Positions 18,129-26,523 of a stretch of 33,787 bases of DNA are shown in pieces. Source of the DNA: C7867-002 sp964646515 (GTDB lineage: Bacteria; Patescibacteriota; Minisyncoccia; Phycocordibacterales; PALSA-1337); the NCBI GenBank assembly GCA_964646515.1, contig CAZYES010000009.1:1-33787 (forward strand), in the 5' to 3' direction. The position numbers and the translations under genes are program-made. The notes under the pieces were generated by a model that worked only from the letters and a program-made list of their open reading frames with translations, searched no databases and was not told the origin of the DNA. Position 1 is the stretch's first letter, and every line of letters starts with the position of its first letter.

Positions 18129-18962
18129 ATGAGGAAAGAGAAAAAACATTTGGCAGTTTTTGAGGGTAAACAAATTCGCCGACACTGGGATGACCAATCG
18201 GAGAAATGGTATTTTTCTGTGGTTGATGTAGTGCGATCTCTGACAGATCAGGTAGATTTTCAGACATCAAGAAAATATTGGAATAAGTTGAAAGAGAGAT
18301 TAAAGAACGAAGGAAGCGAGTTGGTGACAAATTGTCACCAACTGAAAATGCAAGCCACTGACGGCAAGTTCTATTTAACTGATGTGGCAGATACAGAGGT
18401 ATTACTGCGGTTGATTCAATCCGTCCCATCCCCTAACGCCGAACCATTTAAGTTATGGTTGGCAAAAGTCGGTTATGAAAGACTGGAAGAGACTGCAGAT
18501 CCAGAAATTTCTATCAATCGGGCCCTAAAGACATATCTTTCAAAGGGTTATTCTCCTGCATGGATAACGCAGAGATTGAAAAGCATTGAGATTCGCAAAG
18601 AGTTAACAAATGAGTGGGAAAAAGCAGGCTGTAGAGAAGGTTTGGAGTTTGCAGTTTTAACTGACGAGATCTGCAAAGCTTGGACAGGTATGACAACGAG
18701 AGAATACAAAAACCTCAAAGATTTGAAAAAAGAAAATCTACGCGATAACATGACCAATCTTGAACTAGTATTAAATATGTTGGCCGAGACGGCAACAACA
18801 GAGATTTCCAAGAAAGAAGAACCTGCGGGATTGGAACCGAGTAGAAAAGTTGCGAGGGAAGGCGGAGAAATTGCCGGAAATGCAAGGAAACAAATCGAGA
18901 AGAAGACCGGGAAATCCGTTCTGACAAATAAAATTTTAGGACATTCAAAAATAAATCTTTGA
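18129..18962 (+). CDS. BRO-N domain protein (phage antirepressor / DinD-like)
   Basis: 277 residues. The N-terminal domain (AVFEGKQIRRHWDDQSEKWYFSVVDVV..., about 8-115) is the BRO-N fold found in phage antirepressors and in the DinD-like chromosomal family; the phrase KWYFSVVDVV is typical. The C-terminal half contains long helices (ISINRALKTYLSKGYSPAWITQRLKSIEIRKELTNEW and a Lys-rich end with GGEIAGNARKQIEKKTGKSV) and is likely DNA-binding or dimerising. In phages such proteins interfere with repressors; in DinD-like members the function is less clear. It is the first gene of element E3. About 110 nt of AT-rich DNA separates it from B2 and should hold the promoter. No Shine-Dalgarno match. 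Confidence 0.8.
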   Translation: MRKEKKHLAVFEGKQIRRHWDDQSEKWYFSVVDVVRSLTDQVDFQTSRKYWNKLKERLKNEGSELVTNCHQLKMQATDGKFYLTDVADTEVLLRLIQSVPSPNAEPFKLWLAKVGYERLEETADPEISINRALKTYLSKGYSPAWITQRLKSIEIRKELTNEWEKAGCREGLEFAVLTDEICKAWTGMTTREYKNLKDLKKENLRDNMTNLELVLNMLAETATTEISKKEEPAGLEPSRKVAREGGEIAGNARKQIEKKTGKSVLTNKILGHSKINL

Positions 18963-18981
18963 AAAATAAAAATAGTTAGAT

Positions 18982-19045
18982 TATCTCACCAAGGGTCTCG
19001 CGCACCACCTACCCTCCAAAGGCGATAGAACGGGAGGCGAATAAA
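18982..19045 (+). repeat. Repeat A, copy 3
   Basis: 64 bp matching A1 (five substitutions, one gap). It lies 20 nt after the BRO-N stop and 40 nt before the next cargo gene. Unlike A1 it has no opposite arm nearby, so it cannot form the giant palindrome. Confidence 0.85.
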
Positions 19046-19085
19046 GCGCCCGTATTTTCTAAATGTATGGTATAGTATTTCATAT

Positions 19086-19769
19086 ATGAAAAACTCACAA
19101 AGAGGTTTCGTGGCGCTATTATTAGGCGTTGCGTACCCGTTGCGCCATTTCCTCATAGCAGTTATCGCATTACTAGTTGTTGGTGGAGGTGTATATGTTT
19201 ATGAGTCTAATAAGACAGAAGCCCCTATTCCCATTGATGTGCAGGTGGAACAATCAGATCAGACACAACAGCCGAATGTACAAAATAACCCTGTAAATTC
19301 TCCCACCCAAAATACCCAGGCACTACCTTCAGGTGATGTCAAGGTTACATCTCCAACAAGCAACGAGAGTCAATCTTTCAACATAATTTTTAAGTACGGA
19401 GTTGGTGCAAAGAATGTACTGAATACTTTTGCTAAAACTTATACAAAAGACATGGTTATAGAAAAGCCAGTGACGATTGGGTTTGAACTATCTGGAAGTG
19501 ATCTAAACGATATTAATCAAAAGATTGTTGATCTTGGTTTACTAGACAAAACACCGGTTTTGAACTCACCCATAATAAGAATGGCAACGCCATGCTCGAG
19601 TTATTATCTGAAAGTTCAGACGGGTACTGTTCTGAAGGAATTGTCATGGGATGAGTGCAAAGGTGATGTAAGAGATGAATTTAGACAATTTATAAATTAC
19701 ATGATGGGTATTATTCAATCAAAATCCGAATACAAACAGTTACCTGAGGCAAAAGGAGCTTATCTATAA
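19086..19769 (+). CDS. Membrane-anchored external protein, unknown function (E3 cargo)
   Basis: 227 residues: a short basic N-terminus (MKNSQRGFVALLL) resembling the GFV-type leaders frequent in CPR exported proteins, a membrane helix near 22-40, a Gln/Asn/Pro-rich linker (about 50-90), and a globular external domain (about 95-220) with two cysteines (PCSSYY, DECKGD) that might form a disulfide. Position 19071-19076 (TATAGT) is a -10 box 9 nt before the ATG, so the message is nearly leaderless. It is flanked by A3 and B3 and fits the exported cargo pattern of the island. No family recognised. Confidence 0.65.
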   Translation: MKNSQRGFVALLLGVAYPLRHFLIAVIALLVVGGGVYVYESNKTEAPIPIDVQVEQSDQTQQPNVQNNPVNSPTQNTQALPSGDVKVTSPTSNESQSFNIIFKYGVGAKNVLNTFAKTYTKDMVIEKPVTIGFELSGSDLNDINQKIVDLGLLDKTPVLNSPIIRMATPCSSYYLKVQTGTVLKELSWDECKGDVRDEFRQFINYMMGIIQSKSEYKQLPEAKGAYL

Positions 19770-19828
19770 AAAAGATTCCAATTTAGTCGATTTTCACCAC
19801 CTGATTACCTATGTGTTTATTTATGACT

Positions 19829-19863
19829 TAATTCTGTCCCAATAATATCCAACAGCGCGCACA
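19829..19863 (+). repeat. Repeat B, copy 3 (right edge of the island)
   Basis: 28 of 35 positions match B1. Its GCGCGCACA is followed by AT, extending the match with the tRNA-Ile 3' end to 11 bp (19855-19865). The next gene starts 10 nt later, so this is the probable right attachment site. Confidence 0.8.
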
Positions 19864-19872
19864 ATTATCATT

Positions 19873-20457
19873 ATGAATAATCGAACGAATACTTCAGGCT
19901 TGTTTATCAAGGAGTCACTAAAGGAATTCAAAACCCATGGTTCGCTTTTTCCTAGTTCAAGATTTTTGAGCGAGAGAATGGTCGAGCCACTGTTGATGAA
20001 AGATGGCGTGAGCATCATAGAACTGGGCGCGGGTACTGGTGCCTTTACAAAAAAGATAATCAGTCGTTTGCCGGAGAAATCTAAATTGTTAGTCTTTGAG
20101 ATCAATCCAAAGCTGGCTGAACATTTACGGCAAACGATCAAGGACAAGCGCGTTATTATCATAAAAGATGACGCGGAGAATCTCGGTATGCATCTTGCCG
20201 TCAACGGTCTGGAAAAAGTCGACTATGTGGTTTCTGGATTACCACTAGCTAACCTATCACACGCAAAGCGCCAGGCAATCTTGAAAGTAATCGAAAAGTA
20301 TCTGAGTGACGAAGGGGTCTATATGCAATTCCAGTATTTTCTGGTGAGCTGGTCTCATATTCGAAAGATTTTTAAAGCCAAAATCGTTGGATATGAATAT
20401 AGAAACTTCCCGCCGGCTTTTCTTTATAAGTGCCAAAAAAAGAAAGTTTTGTTATAA
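19873..20457 (+). CDS. SAM-dependent methyltransferase (phospholipid N-methyltransferase / KsgA-like)
   Basis: 194 residues of a class I methyltransferase: the SAM-binding loop ELGAGTGAFTKKI (about 50-62), an acidic residue ending strand two (VFEINPK), and VVSGLPLANLS (about 120-130) in the motif IV position. The start LFIKESLKEFKTHGSLFPSSRFLSE resembles the PmtA-type phospholipid methyltransferases and the rRNA dimethyltransferase fold; the NLPY-type motif of true KsgA is replaced by SGLPLA, so I favour PmtA-like. Substrate uncertain. It begins right at the right edge of the island; before integration it would have lain directly downstream of tRNA-Ile. Confidence 0.8.
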   Translation: MNNRTNTSGLFIKESLKEFKTHGSLFPSSRFLSERMVEPLLMKDGVSIIELGAGTGAFTKKIISRLPEKSKLLVFEINPKLAEHLRQTIKDKRVIIIKDDAENLGMHLAVNGLEKVDYVVSGLPLANLSHAKRQAILKVIEKYLSDEGVYMQFQYFLVSWSHIRKIFKAKIVGYEYRNFPPAFLYKCQKKKVLL

Positions 20458-20467
20458 TACATTCATT

Positions 20468-21427
20468 ATGAACACAAAAACTACACCGAAGGATTTTTTC
20501 CTTCATCTGGGCGCTACGGTTACCCTGTATGTTGCTACGGTAGCGCTTATTAATCTCGCGTTTGAGATAGTCAATCGCTCTCTACCTGACGCTTTGCAGG
20601 TATTTTATGGGATCGAAAGTATTGTGTGGCCAATGTCAATGATTATTGTTCTTGCTCCCGTTCTTTATGTACTCGAATGGCTGACGGATCGCGATATTAT
20701 GCGTATGCCAGAAAAAGCAGGTATTTGGATACGTAAATGGCGAATATACCTTACTCTTTTTCTAACCGCCGCAATGATTATCGGCGATCTCATTACCTTG
20801 CTTTCAACTTATTTCAATGGAGAAATCACCAGTAGATTCATATATAAGGTGATTATTGTTCTCATTGTCTCAGCTGTTATCTTTATCTACTACCTTTTGA
20901 AACGCATTGAAAATCTGGCAACAAAAAATAAATGGCAAAGTATTTTGGCATGGGCGGGAGTCGTTATTATCGTTGCGTCTATTGTCGGAGGTTTTATTAT
21001 CATCGGTTCACCGGCGAAACAACGCGCTATCAGGTTTGACGCACAGAGGATTGGTGATCTCTCGGATATTCAATATCGAGTGGTCAATTATTGGCAAAAA
21101 GGCGGTAAGCTTCCTCAGACCATAAAAGACCTAAATGACCCTATATCAAACTTCACCATACCAGTTGATCCAGAGACAAAGATGCCATATGAATACTCGG
21201 TCTTACCTCAATCATCAAAGAGCCCTTGGACATTCGAATTGTGCGCCACTTTCAATCTTCCTTCCGATTTATCCAATGGTGGACTACAGGATATGAATTA
21301 TCGGGCAGGAAAGTATGGAGTTATTGACGATGAAAATTGGAGTCATGGTGTAGGTCGAACATGTTTTGAAAGGATCGTCGATACCGTTATGCACCCGCCA
21401 CTCCAACAAAATCCTAATATAATGTAG
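20468..21427 (+). CDS. DUF5671-type integral membrane protein
   Basis: 319 residues from ATG 20468, which is 9 nt after TATAAT (20453-20458); an in-frame start 27 codons upstream would lie inside the methyltransferase gene. The N-terminus PKDFFLHLGATVTLYVATVALINLAFE is the beginning of the DUF5671 domain common in Parcubacteria. Five membrane helices are predicted (to about residue 180), then a soluble C-terminal domain (about 185-319) with two cysteines and RIGDLSDIQYRVVNYWQKGGKLP. The function of the family is unknown. Its promoter lies in the end of the preceding gene. Confidence 0.8.
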   Translation: MNTKTTPKDFFLHLGATVTLYVATVALINLAFEIVNRSLPDALQVFYGIESIVWPMSMIIVLAPVLYVLEWLTDRDIMRMPEKAGIWIRKWRIYLTLFLTAAMIIGDLITLLSTYFNGEITSRFIYKVIIVLIVSAVIFIYYLLKRIENLATKNKWQSILAWAGVVIIVASIVGGFIIIGSPAKQRAIRFDAQRIGDLSDIQYRVVNYWQKGGKLPQTIKDLNDPISNFTIPVDPETKMPYEYSVLPQSSKSPWTFELCATFNLPSDLSNGGLQDMNYRAGKYGVIDDENWSHGVGRTCFERIVDTVMHPPLQQNPNIM

Positions 21428-21444
21428 TTTTGTCTTCTTTCAGA

Positions 21445-22860
21445 ATGAACCTAGGTAAAAAAACAAAAATAGTCTGTACTATAGGTCCCGCTTCGGAGGG
21501 CAGTCAGCAATTGACAGAACTCGTAAATGCGGGTATGAATGTTGCACGTTTGAATTTTTCGCATGGCACATTGTCTGAACATCAGGCGCGTGTGGATATG
21601 TTGAGGGAGGTAATGAAAAAGACAGGTAAAACCGTAGCGATCATGCAAGATTTGAGCGGGCCCAAAATTCGCATTGGTACATTCAAGGATAAGATAATCA
21701 TGTTGAATGAGGGTAAGACTTTTATCTTGACTACCGATGAAGTTGAGGGAAGTGAAGATAAAGTACACGTTAATTACCCAGAATTGCCTAAAGAGGTGAA
21801 ACCCGGTTCGACGATAATGTTGGACGATGGTACCAAGAGACTTCGAGTTATTGAGATTAAGGGAAACGATATAGTGACTGCAGTAACGATGGGTGGTCGG
21901 TTGTCCGATCACAAGGGTGTAAATATACCCGGTGCCAACCTCTCTGTAAAATCTTTAACCGATAAGGATAGAGAAGATCTGAAGTTTGGTATAAAAAATA
22001 ATCTTGATTTTGTAGCACTTTCTTTTGTGCGTAGTGCGGAGGATATCAATGAGCTTCGCGCCATTCTCACGAAAGAAGGATCCCATGCGCATATAATCGC
22101 CAAGATTGAAACACCCGAAGCTATACACAATATTGACAATATTGTTGAAGTTGCCGACGCAGTCATGATTGCGCGAGGTGACTTGGCCGTCGAAATTCCC
22201 GCGGAAGAAGTGCCGTTAGTTCAGAAGCTCATTATTCACAAGTGTAATGAAGTCGGTAAGCCAGTAATTACCGCAACACAGATGCTAGAGTCGATGGTCA
22301 AAAGCGCTGTTGCTACTCGAGCCGAAGTCTCTGACGTGGCGAATGCCATTATTGATGGCACTGACGCTATCATGCTTTCCGAGGAAACGGCTTTGGGTGG
22401 TTTTCCTGTCGAAGCAGTCAAGACCATGACTAGGATTGCGCAAAGAGTCGAGAAAGAAGTTTATACTAGAGATACGATCGCCGAGTACCACGAATCGCAT
22501 GGCGTGACTGATATAGTGTCGCAATCTGCTGTGCGTGCCGCTCACAATATTGGCGCCAAGCTCATTGTAGCTTTGACGCGTTCTGGTCGTACGGCACGGA
22601 TGATCGCGCGATATAGACCTGCCGAGGCTATCCTAGCGCTCTCTGATGCCAATGAGGGCGCCAATAAATTATTGCTTACATTTGGCTGTTATCCTATGGC
22701 TGTGGAAACTTTCATAACAGTTGATGAGATATTGACTATTGTGAAGAAAGTTACAATGGACAACAAGTTGGCGCGTAGAGGGGATAAGATAATTATCGTG
22801 GCGGGGATGCCATTTGGTAAGGCGAGTGAGACCAATCTCATATTGGTGGAGACTATATAG
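21445..22860 (+). CDS. pyk: Pyruvate kinase
   Basis: Converts phosphoenolpyruvate and ADP to pyruvate and ATP, the last step of glycolysis. 471 residues, normal for bacteria. Visible motifs: KIVCTIGPAS at the start, ARLNFSHG (about 34-41), MQDLSGPKIRIG (about 65-76), MIARGDLAVEIP (about 240-251, metal and substrate site), and TATQMLESM (about 276-284). The C-terminal allosteric domain is present (VSQSAVRAAHNIGAKLIVALTRSG). ATG 21445 is preferred over an upstream TTG. TATAAT at 21418-21423 leaves a leader of about 15 nt with no Shine-Dalgarno sequence. In CPR, ATP is largely made by such substrate-level steps. Confidence 0.96.
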   Translation: MNLGKKTKIVCTIGPASEGSQQLTELVNAGMNVARLNFSHGTLSEHQARVDMLREVMKKTGKTVAIMQDLSGPKIRIGTFKDKIIMLNEGKTFILTTDEVEGSEDKVHVNYPELPKEVKPGSTIMLDDGTKRLRVIEIKGNDIVTAVTMGGRLSDHKGVNIPGANLSVKSLTDKDREDLKFGIKNNLDFVALSFVRSAEDINELRAILTKEGSHAHIIAKIETPEAIHNIDNIVEVADAVMIARGDLAVEIPAEEVPLVQKLIIHKCNEVGKPVITATQMLESMVKSAVATRAEVSDVANAIIDGTDAIMLSEETALGGFPVEAVKTMTRIAQRVEKEVYTRDTIAEYHESHGVTDIVSQSAVRAAHNIGAKLIVALTRSGRTARMIARYRPAEAILALSDANEGANKLLLTFGCYPMAVETFITVDEILTIVKKVTMDNKLARRGDKIIIVAGMPFGKASETNLILVETI

Positions 22861-22880
22861 AGTTATGATACAATTACCGT

Positions 22881-23609
22881 ATGCAGACATACAACATTAA
22901 AAGCAATGTGATGTTTCTCGACCCTTTGTATCGTGAGTATCCGCTTACGATACATGACCTGCCAGCGGACGAGAGACCACGCGAGAAGCTCATCTCTCAA
23001 GGACCAGAGACTCTGATGATCAAAGAGCTTTTGGCGGTGCTTTTGACTGTAGGCACAGTCAAAGAAGATGTTCTGCAATTATCCGGTAGACTTATTCGTG
23101 ATTACGGCGAGAAGAGTATTCTCTCCGAACGTGATCCAAAAAAGTTATCCGAGGATATGGATATTCCCATCGTCAAGGCCTGCCAGATTGTTGCCTGTGG
23201 CGAATTGGGTAGGAGATTTTTCGATAAAAATGATTCGGGCTTTGTATCAATAAGAAATGCCAAAGATGTTTATGAATATTTACAAGATATGCGTAATTTA
23301 CCCAAAGAGCATCTTCGTGGACTATTTCTGAATAGTCATAACAAAATTATTAGGGACGAGGTCATTTCGATCGGCACAGTCAATAGCAATATGATTCATC
23401 CCCGTGAAGTTTTTCGTGTTGCTATCGAATGCAATGCGGCAGCCATAGTCCTCGCCCACAACCATCCATCAGGAGAGATTACTCCGAGCGCAGAAGATGT
23501 CAGTATTACCAATCAGATTGTGGAAGCAGGGAAGATCTTGGGTATTACGGTCCTCGATCATGTAATTATTACGAAGAATTCTTTTGTAAGCATTAACGCT
23601 AGTTATTAA
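22881..23609 (+). CDS. radC: RadC/JAMM-family protein
   Basis: 242 residues. An N-terminal helix-hairpin-helix-like part (HDLPADERPREKLISQGPETLMIKELLAVLL) is followed by a JAB/MPN domain with the metal site HNHPSGEITPSAEDV (about 193-207). This two-part layout defines the RadC family (formerly linked to DNA repair, true function unsettled). Start ATG 22881 is 6 nt after TACAAT (22869-22874), so it is probably leaderless. It follows pyk closely and precedes a small unknown gene by 11 nt. Confidence 0.92.
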   Translation: MQTYNIKSNVMFLDPLYREYPLTIHDLPADERPREKLISQGPETLMIKELLAVLLTVGTVKEDVLQLSGRLIRDYGEKSILSERDPKKLSEDMDIPIVKACQIVACGELGRRFFDKNDSGFVSIRNAKDVYEYLQDMRNLPKEHLRGLFLNSHNKIIRDEVISIGTVNSNMIHPREVFRVAIECNAAAIVLAHNHPSGEITPSAEDVSITNQIVEAGKILGITVLDHVIITKNSFVSINASY

Positions 23610-23620
23610 TTTTTTCATTC

Positions 23621-23962
23621 ATGCGTGATTATCAAATGGTTTCACCATCGTTGGAGGGTGTTTTGAATCATGAGTCGCTTGCTTATGAGAATATCCGCCG
23701 GCCAATCGAACTATTGAGAATACTTGATGGTCCGGCCACGAAAGGTCGGGAATCTTATTTAGGGGAAATTGCAGATAAGCCGGCCAAACAGCGAAGTGAA
23801 GAAGATCAAATAGTCATTAAAAATTATCTTAACGATTTGTATAGTGTCTTCATAAAGAGACTGTCTTTATTATTCGCGGAATCGGAGATTCGTACAGATG
23901 AACCTGTAAAATTGATGGCGATGTTACAGGAAATCATCAAAGTCAAGAAGATAATACAGTAA
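23621..23962 (+). CDS. Small soluble protein, unknown function
   Basis: 113 residues, mainly helical, no membrane segment and no cysteine. Features: LEGVLNHESLAYENIRRPIELLRILD near the start and a helical C-terminus ending EIIKVKKIIQ. It lies 11 nt after the radC-family gene and is probably co-transcribed and translated from the same message. No Shine-Dalgarno match; the start ATG is chosen because it fills the gap to the upstream gene. I do not recognise a family. Confidence 0.65.
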   Translation: MRDYQMVSPSLEGVLNHESLAYENIRRPIELLRILDGPATKGRESYLGEIADKPAKQRSEEDQIVIKNYLNDLYSVFIKRLSLLFAESEIRTDEPVKLMAMLQEIIKVKKIIQ

Positions 23963-24004
23963 TTAACACTTTGCACTTTGGGTTCCGCGCTGTAGACTAT
24001 ATTC

Positions 24005-25339
24005 ATGACTTCTCGCGACTACTTCAAAAGCAAGAGGATCGCTGTCGTTGGCCTGGGACCTCATGGTGAAATGGTAGATGACGTGAAATTTATGATCAAA
24101 GCTGGCGCGTTGGTTTCTATCTATGATCTCAAGAGCGAAGTACGTCTAAAAAGTCACCTAGTTTTGTTGCGTTCACTTGGCCTGGCAAATTATGTCTGCG
24201 GATCTATTCCAGCCGACGATCTTCTCGATATGGACATGATCATCTTGTCACACGAATATCCCAGAGAGTCTACTTTTCTCAAGTCTCCCAAAGAGAAGAA
24301 AATCCCAATAGAGTACCCAGAAACATTGTTTTTCAAATTGGCACCTCCAGTGACGGTGGTGGGTGTTATGGGTGCTTGTGGTAAATCTACTGTTATCTCT
24401 ATGCTTCGGCCAATGATCGAAGAAGCTTGTGCTGATTTTCAAGGGCAAGGTTTTTTTGTTATTGATGCCGACAGTTCAGACGGAATACTTTTCAATCTTA
24501 GAAAGATAAAAAATGGTGATGTTGTTCTTTTGCGTATTATTGAACCAATGGTAGCAGAACTTCATGCTTTGAGAATAAGTCCACAAGTAGTAGTGTTCAC
24601 CACTCCTCCATCTATGGTTCATTCAGATAGGTCTTTCTTTGACATTATTCAATATCAAACATATAACAATTATATTGTGGCCAATGATGAGGTTATTGAT
24701 ATGATTCGTGATCTCAAGATTCAATCGAAGTCAAAGATGTTGCGCACCAAGGCTTCGCTTGTGCCAGACAGTTGGCTCGATGGGGATAGATCTATGGGCA
24801 TACGGTTGGATCACAATCGTGAAAGTGCTGCTCTTGCCTTGCAGGTTGCGAAATTATTCAAGGTAGATGATGAAATGGCGGAGAGGATTTTTATGAACTG
24901 GAAACCGCTCAAGGGTCATATCGAGTTTGTCAAAAAAATAAAAAGTATAGAATTTTACAATGATACCGCTTCGATCAATTCGTGCTCTACGGAAATTGCC
25001 TTGCGGTCATTTGCTGATAACAAGAATGTTGTGCTGATATTTGGCGGTGCCAAGAGCGCTTGTGATTATAGAAGACTTTATGACATGTTGCCCAGATACG
25101 CACATTCTGTGATCCTTATCCCTGGAAGTGGGACTGTTGTCGAAAGAATGGCTTTAGGCAATATAAAAGATGTGGAGGTTATCTCCGCGCCATCGATCGA
25201 AGAAGCCGTCAGGCTGGCATTGGAACACAGTAAAAAGGGAGACAAGGTTTTATTTAGTCCAGGATTTGAGTCTGGCGGACTATATGGTTCCAGTAGAGAG
25301 AGGGGGAGAATATTCGTAAGGGCGGTAAGAGGGTTGTGA
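24005..25339 (+). CDS. murD: MurD-like Mur ligase (UDP-MurNAc-L-Ala:D-Glu ligase type)
   Basis: ATP-dependent ligase for peptidoglycan precursor assembly. 444 residues in the three-domain Mur layout: an N-terminal Rossmann-like domain (KRIAVVGLGPHGEMV), a central ATPase domain with P-loop GACGKSTV (about 121-128), and a C-terminal domain with HIEFVKKIKSIEFYNDTASINSCST and VLIFGGAKS, matching the MurD pattern of HR..., NDSKATN... and LGG. SPGFESGGLYGSSRERG parallels the MurD end motif. The P-loop has Ala-Cys where Thr-Asn is usual, and it is divergent overall. Promoter: TTGCAC (23971-23976), 16 nt, TAGACT (23993-23998), 6 nt, ATG, hence leaderless. Confidence 0.8.
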   Translation: MTSRDYFKSKRIAVVGLGPHGEMVDDVKFMIKAGALVSIYDLKSEVRLKSHLVLLRSLGLANYVCGSIPADDLLDMDMIILSHEYPRESTFLKSPKEKKIPIEYPETLFFKLAPPVTVVGVMGACGKSTVISMLRPMIEEACADFQGQGFFVIDADSSDGILFNLRKIKNGDVVLLRIIEPMVAELHALRISPQVVVFTTPPSMVHSDRSFFDIIQYQTYNNYIVANDEVIDMIRDLKIQSKSKMLRTKASLVPDSWLDGDRSMGIRLDHNRESAALALQVAKLFKVDDEMAERIFMNWKPLKGHIEFVKKIKSIEFYNDTASINSCSTEIALRSFADNKNVVLIFGGAKSACDYRRLYDMLPRYAHSVILIPGSGTVVERMALGNIKDVEVISAPSIEEAVRLALEHSKKGDKVLFSPGFESGGLYGSSRERGRIFVRAVRGL

Positions 25340-25439
25340 ATTATGAGATTGTTAGCAAAATTTGTCGGGAGACACGATAACTAATCGAGAGAATATACAA
25401 AGTTTTATAGTGAGTTGATATGAATGATTAGATCGTTTT

Positions 25440-26348
25440 TTAGTCTCCGCATATCAAGCAAACTATCGCACCGCTGATTTCATATTTTATGTATGCCGTT
25501 TTCATTGCGCCCACTACTGAAAGGGCGCTATTTGTGGAAATATCCAATCCGGTGTGTTTTTTCACCAATCTTTGCGCCATTTCAATATCGCTATTGGAAG
25601 CAATCCAACCGTTCCCACCGGTTTTTTGGATTAGGGGGACAAGTGTCGATTTTCTCTTGGCTATCTGATCGACGATTGCGTCAGCGGTTGATCTTTCGTC
25701 GACGATCTCTACAGTATCGAAGGCATCAGATATCGGGTGACATGAGGATGTCTGAATGATATGAATTTGGGTTTTTTCTGGTCGATTATCGTTTGCATCG
25801 ATGAAATATTGCGCCAATGCTTGTGCTGTTGTACCAGAAGAAGTGCCGATAAATATTGCGCCAATATCTTTGACTGTGGAAAGTTCTTTGGCTAGTGGTT
25901 CATAGCCTAGAAGAGCGATATCATCCGTTGACTGGCGCAAACTACGATAGCCGTTTTCCACAGCTTGTGAGAGTGCTTGCAGTGGCCTTTCTTTTTTGAA
26001 TACATGAATGTGTTCGTCTTCTAGTCTTTTGATTTTTTCCAATTTATTGGTCTCGATATGATTGCCAACGAAGATACTTAGGTCGATAACCATTTCATTA
26101 TCAGAGGCGTGTTTGTTTTTTTTGATATCAGTATTGAGTTTTTTGACATGCAAAGCCGACGCCAAGGCTGCATTTCCCGAGCTAGTTATTGCAAATCGTC
26201 TGTCGCCATTCTTGTAATATTGATCTATCATAAAAGGGATCGAACGACCCTTGTGAGAGTGATAAGGGTGCAAGTCTTCACGTTTGAAATACAAATCAGT
26301 AAGACCGATTGCTTTTGCTAGTGAAGGATAATATTCAGTTGGGGTCAT
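25440..26348 (-). CDS. PLP-dependent enzyme of the threonine synthase / tryptophan synthase beta fold
   Basis: 302 residues, fold-type II PLP enzyme. LYFKREDLHPYHSHKGR (19-35) holds the PLP lysine (Lys33); TSSGNAA (55-61) is the substrate-carboxylate/PLP loop; GTSSGTTAQ (about 168-176) binds the PLP phosphate. It is shorter than threonine synthase (about 350-500) and has no clear substrate-specific motif, so threonine synthase, a dehydratase or a cysteine-synthase relative are all possible. It is transcribed convergently toward the murD-like gene. On the minus strand TAGACT ends 6 nt before the ATG, so the message is leaderless. Confidence 0.8.
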   Translation of the reverse strand: MTPTEYYPSLAKAIGLTDLYFKREDLHPYHSHKGRSIPFMIDQYYKNGDRRFAITSSGNAALASALHVKKLNTDIKKNKHASDNEMVIDLSIFVGNHIETNKLEKIKRLEDEHIHVFKKERPLQALSQAVENGYRSLRQSTDDIALLGYEPLAKELSTVKDIGAIFIGTSSGTTAQALAQYFIDANDNRPEKTQIHIIQTSSCHPISDAFDTVEIVDERSTADAIVDQIAKRKSTLVPLIQKTGGNGWIASNSDIEMAQRLVKKHTGLDISTNSALSVVGAMKTAYIKYEISGAIVCLICGD

Positions 26349-26492
26349 GTAGATAGTCTACATTGCAAAACAATTTTTGTCAGCTTTTTGTACAGTTAAC
26401 TATATGAAGCGACATTTGTGGTAGTGTGATAGATCGTGGTGACAAAGATTGACTAACACTTTTGCGCTTTATCACAATTTTAGTTACTATTG

Positions 26493-26515
26493 TAATACAG
26501 CGAAATGCTGTATTA
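26493..26515. promoter_or_regulatory. Operator-like inverted repeat over the LysW-like promoter
   Basis: TAATACAG (26493-26500), 7-nt spacer, CTGTATTA (26508-26515): a perfect 8-bp dyad overlapping the -10 region TATTAT (26511-26516). A regulator binding here would block transcription of the downstream gene. Confidence 0.55.
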
Positions 26516-26523
26516 TCAGTTCA

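Larger units (their letters stand above)
7970..19863. mobile_element. tRNA-Ile-anchored accessory island, probably three tandem elements
   Basis: The left edge is the tRNA-Ile 3' end. The right edge is repeat B3, whose end (GCGCGCACAAT, 19855-19865) is identical to 7963-7973. Two further B copies, at 14568 and 17983, split the island into E1 (recombinase, Rep, unknown gene, palindrome, metallopeptidase-like cargo), E2 (toxin-antitoxin, two frameshifted membrane genes) and E3 (BRO-N gene, membrane cargo). Outside it, 16S and tRNA lie on one side and core metabolic genes on the other. The boundaries are inferred from repeats, not proven. Confidence 0.65.

Noticed and set aside
14568..19863. CRISPR array made of the A or B repeats
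   Set aside because: Copies are kilobases apart with genes between, not regularly spaced, and no cas gene is present.
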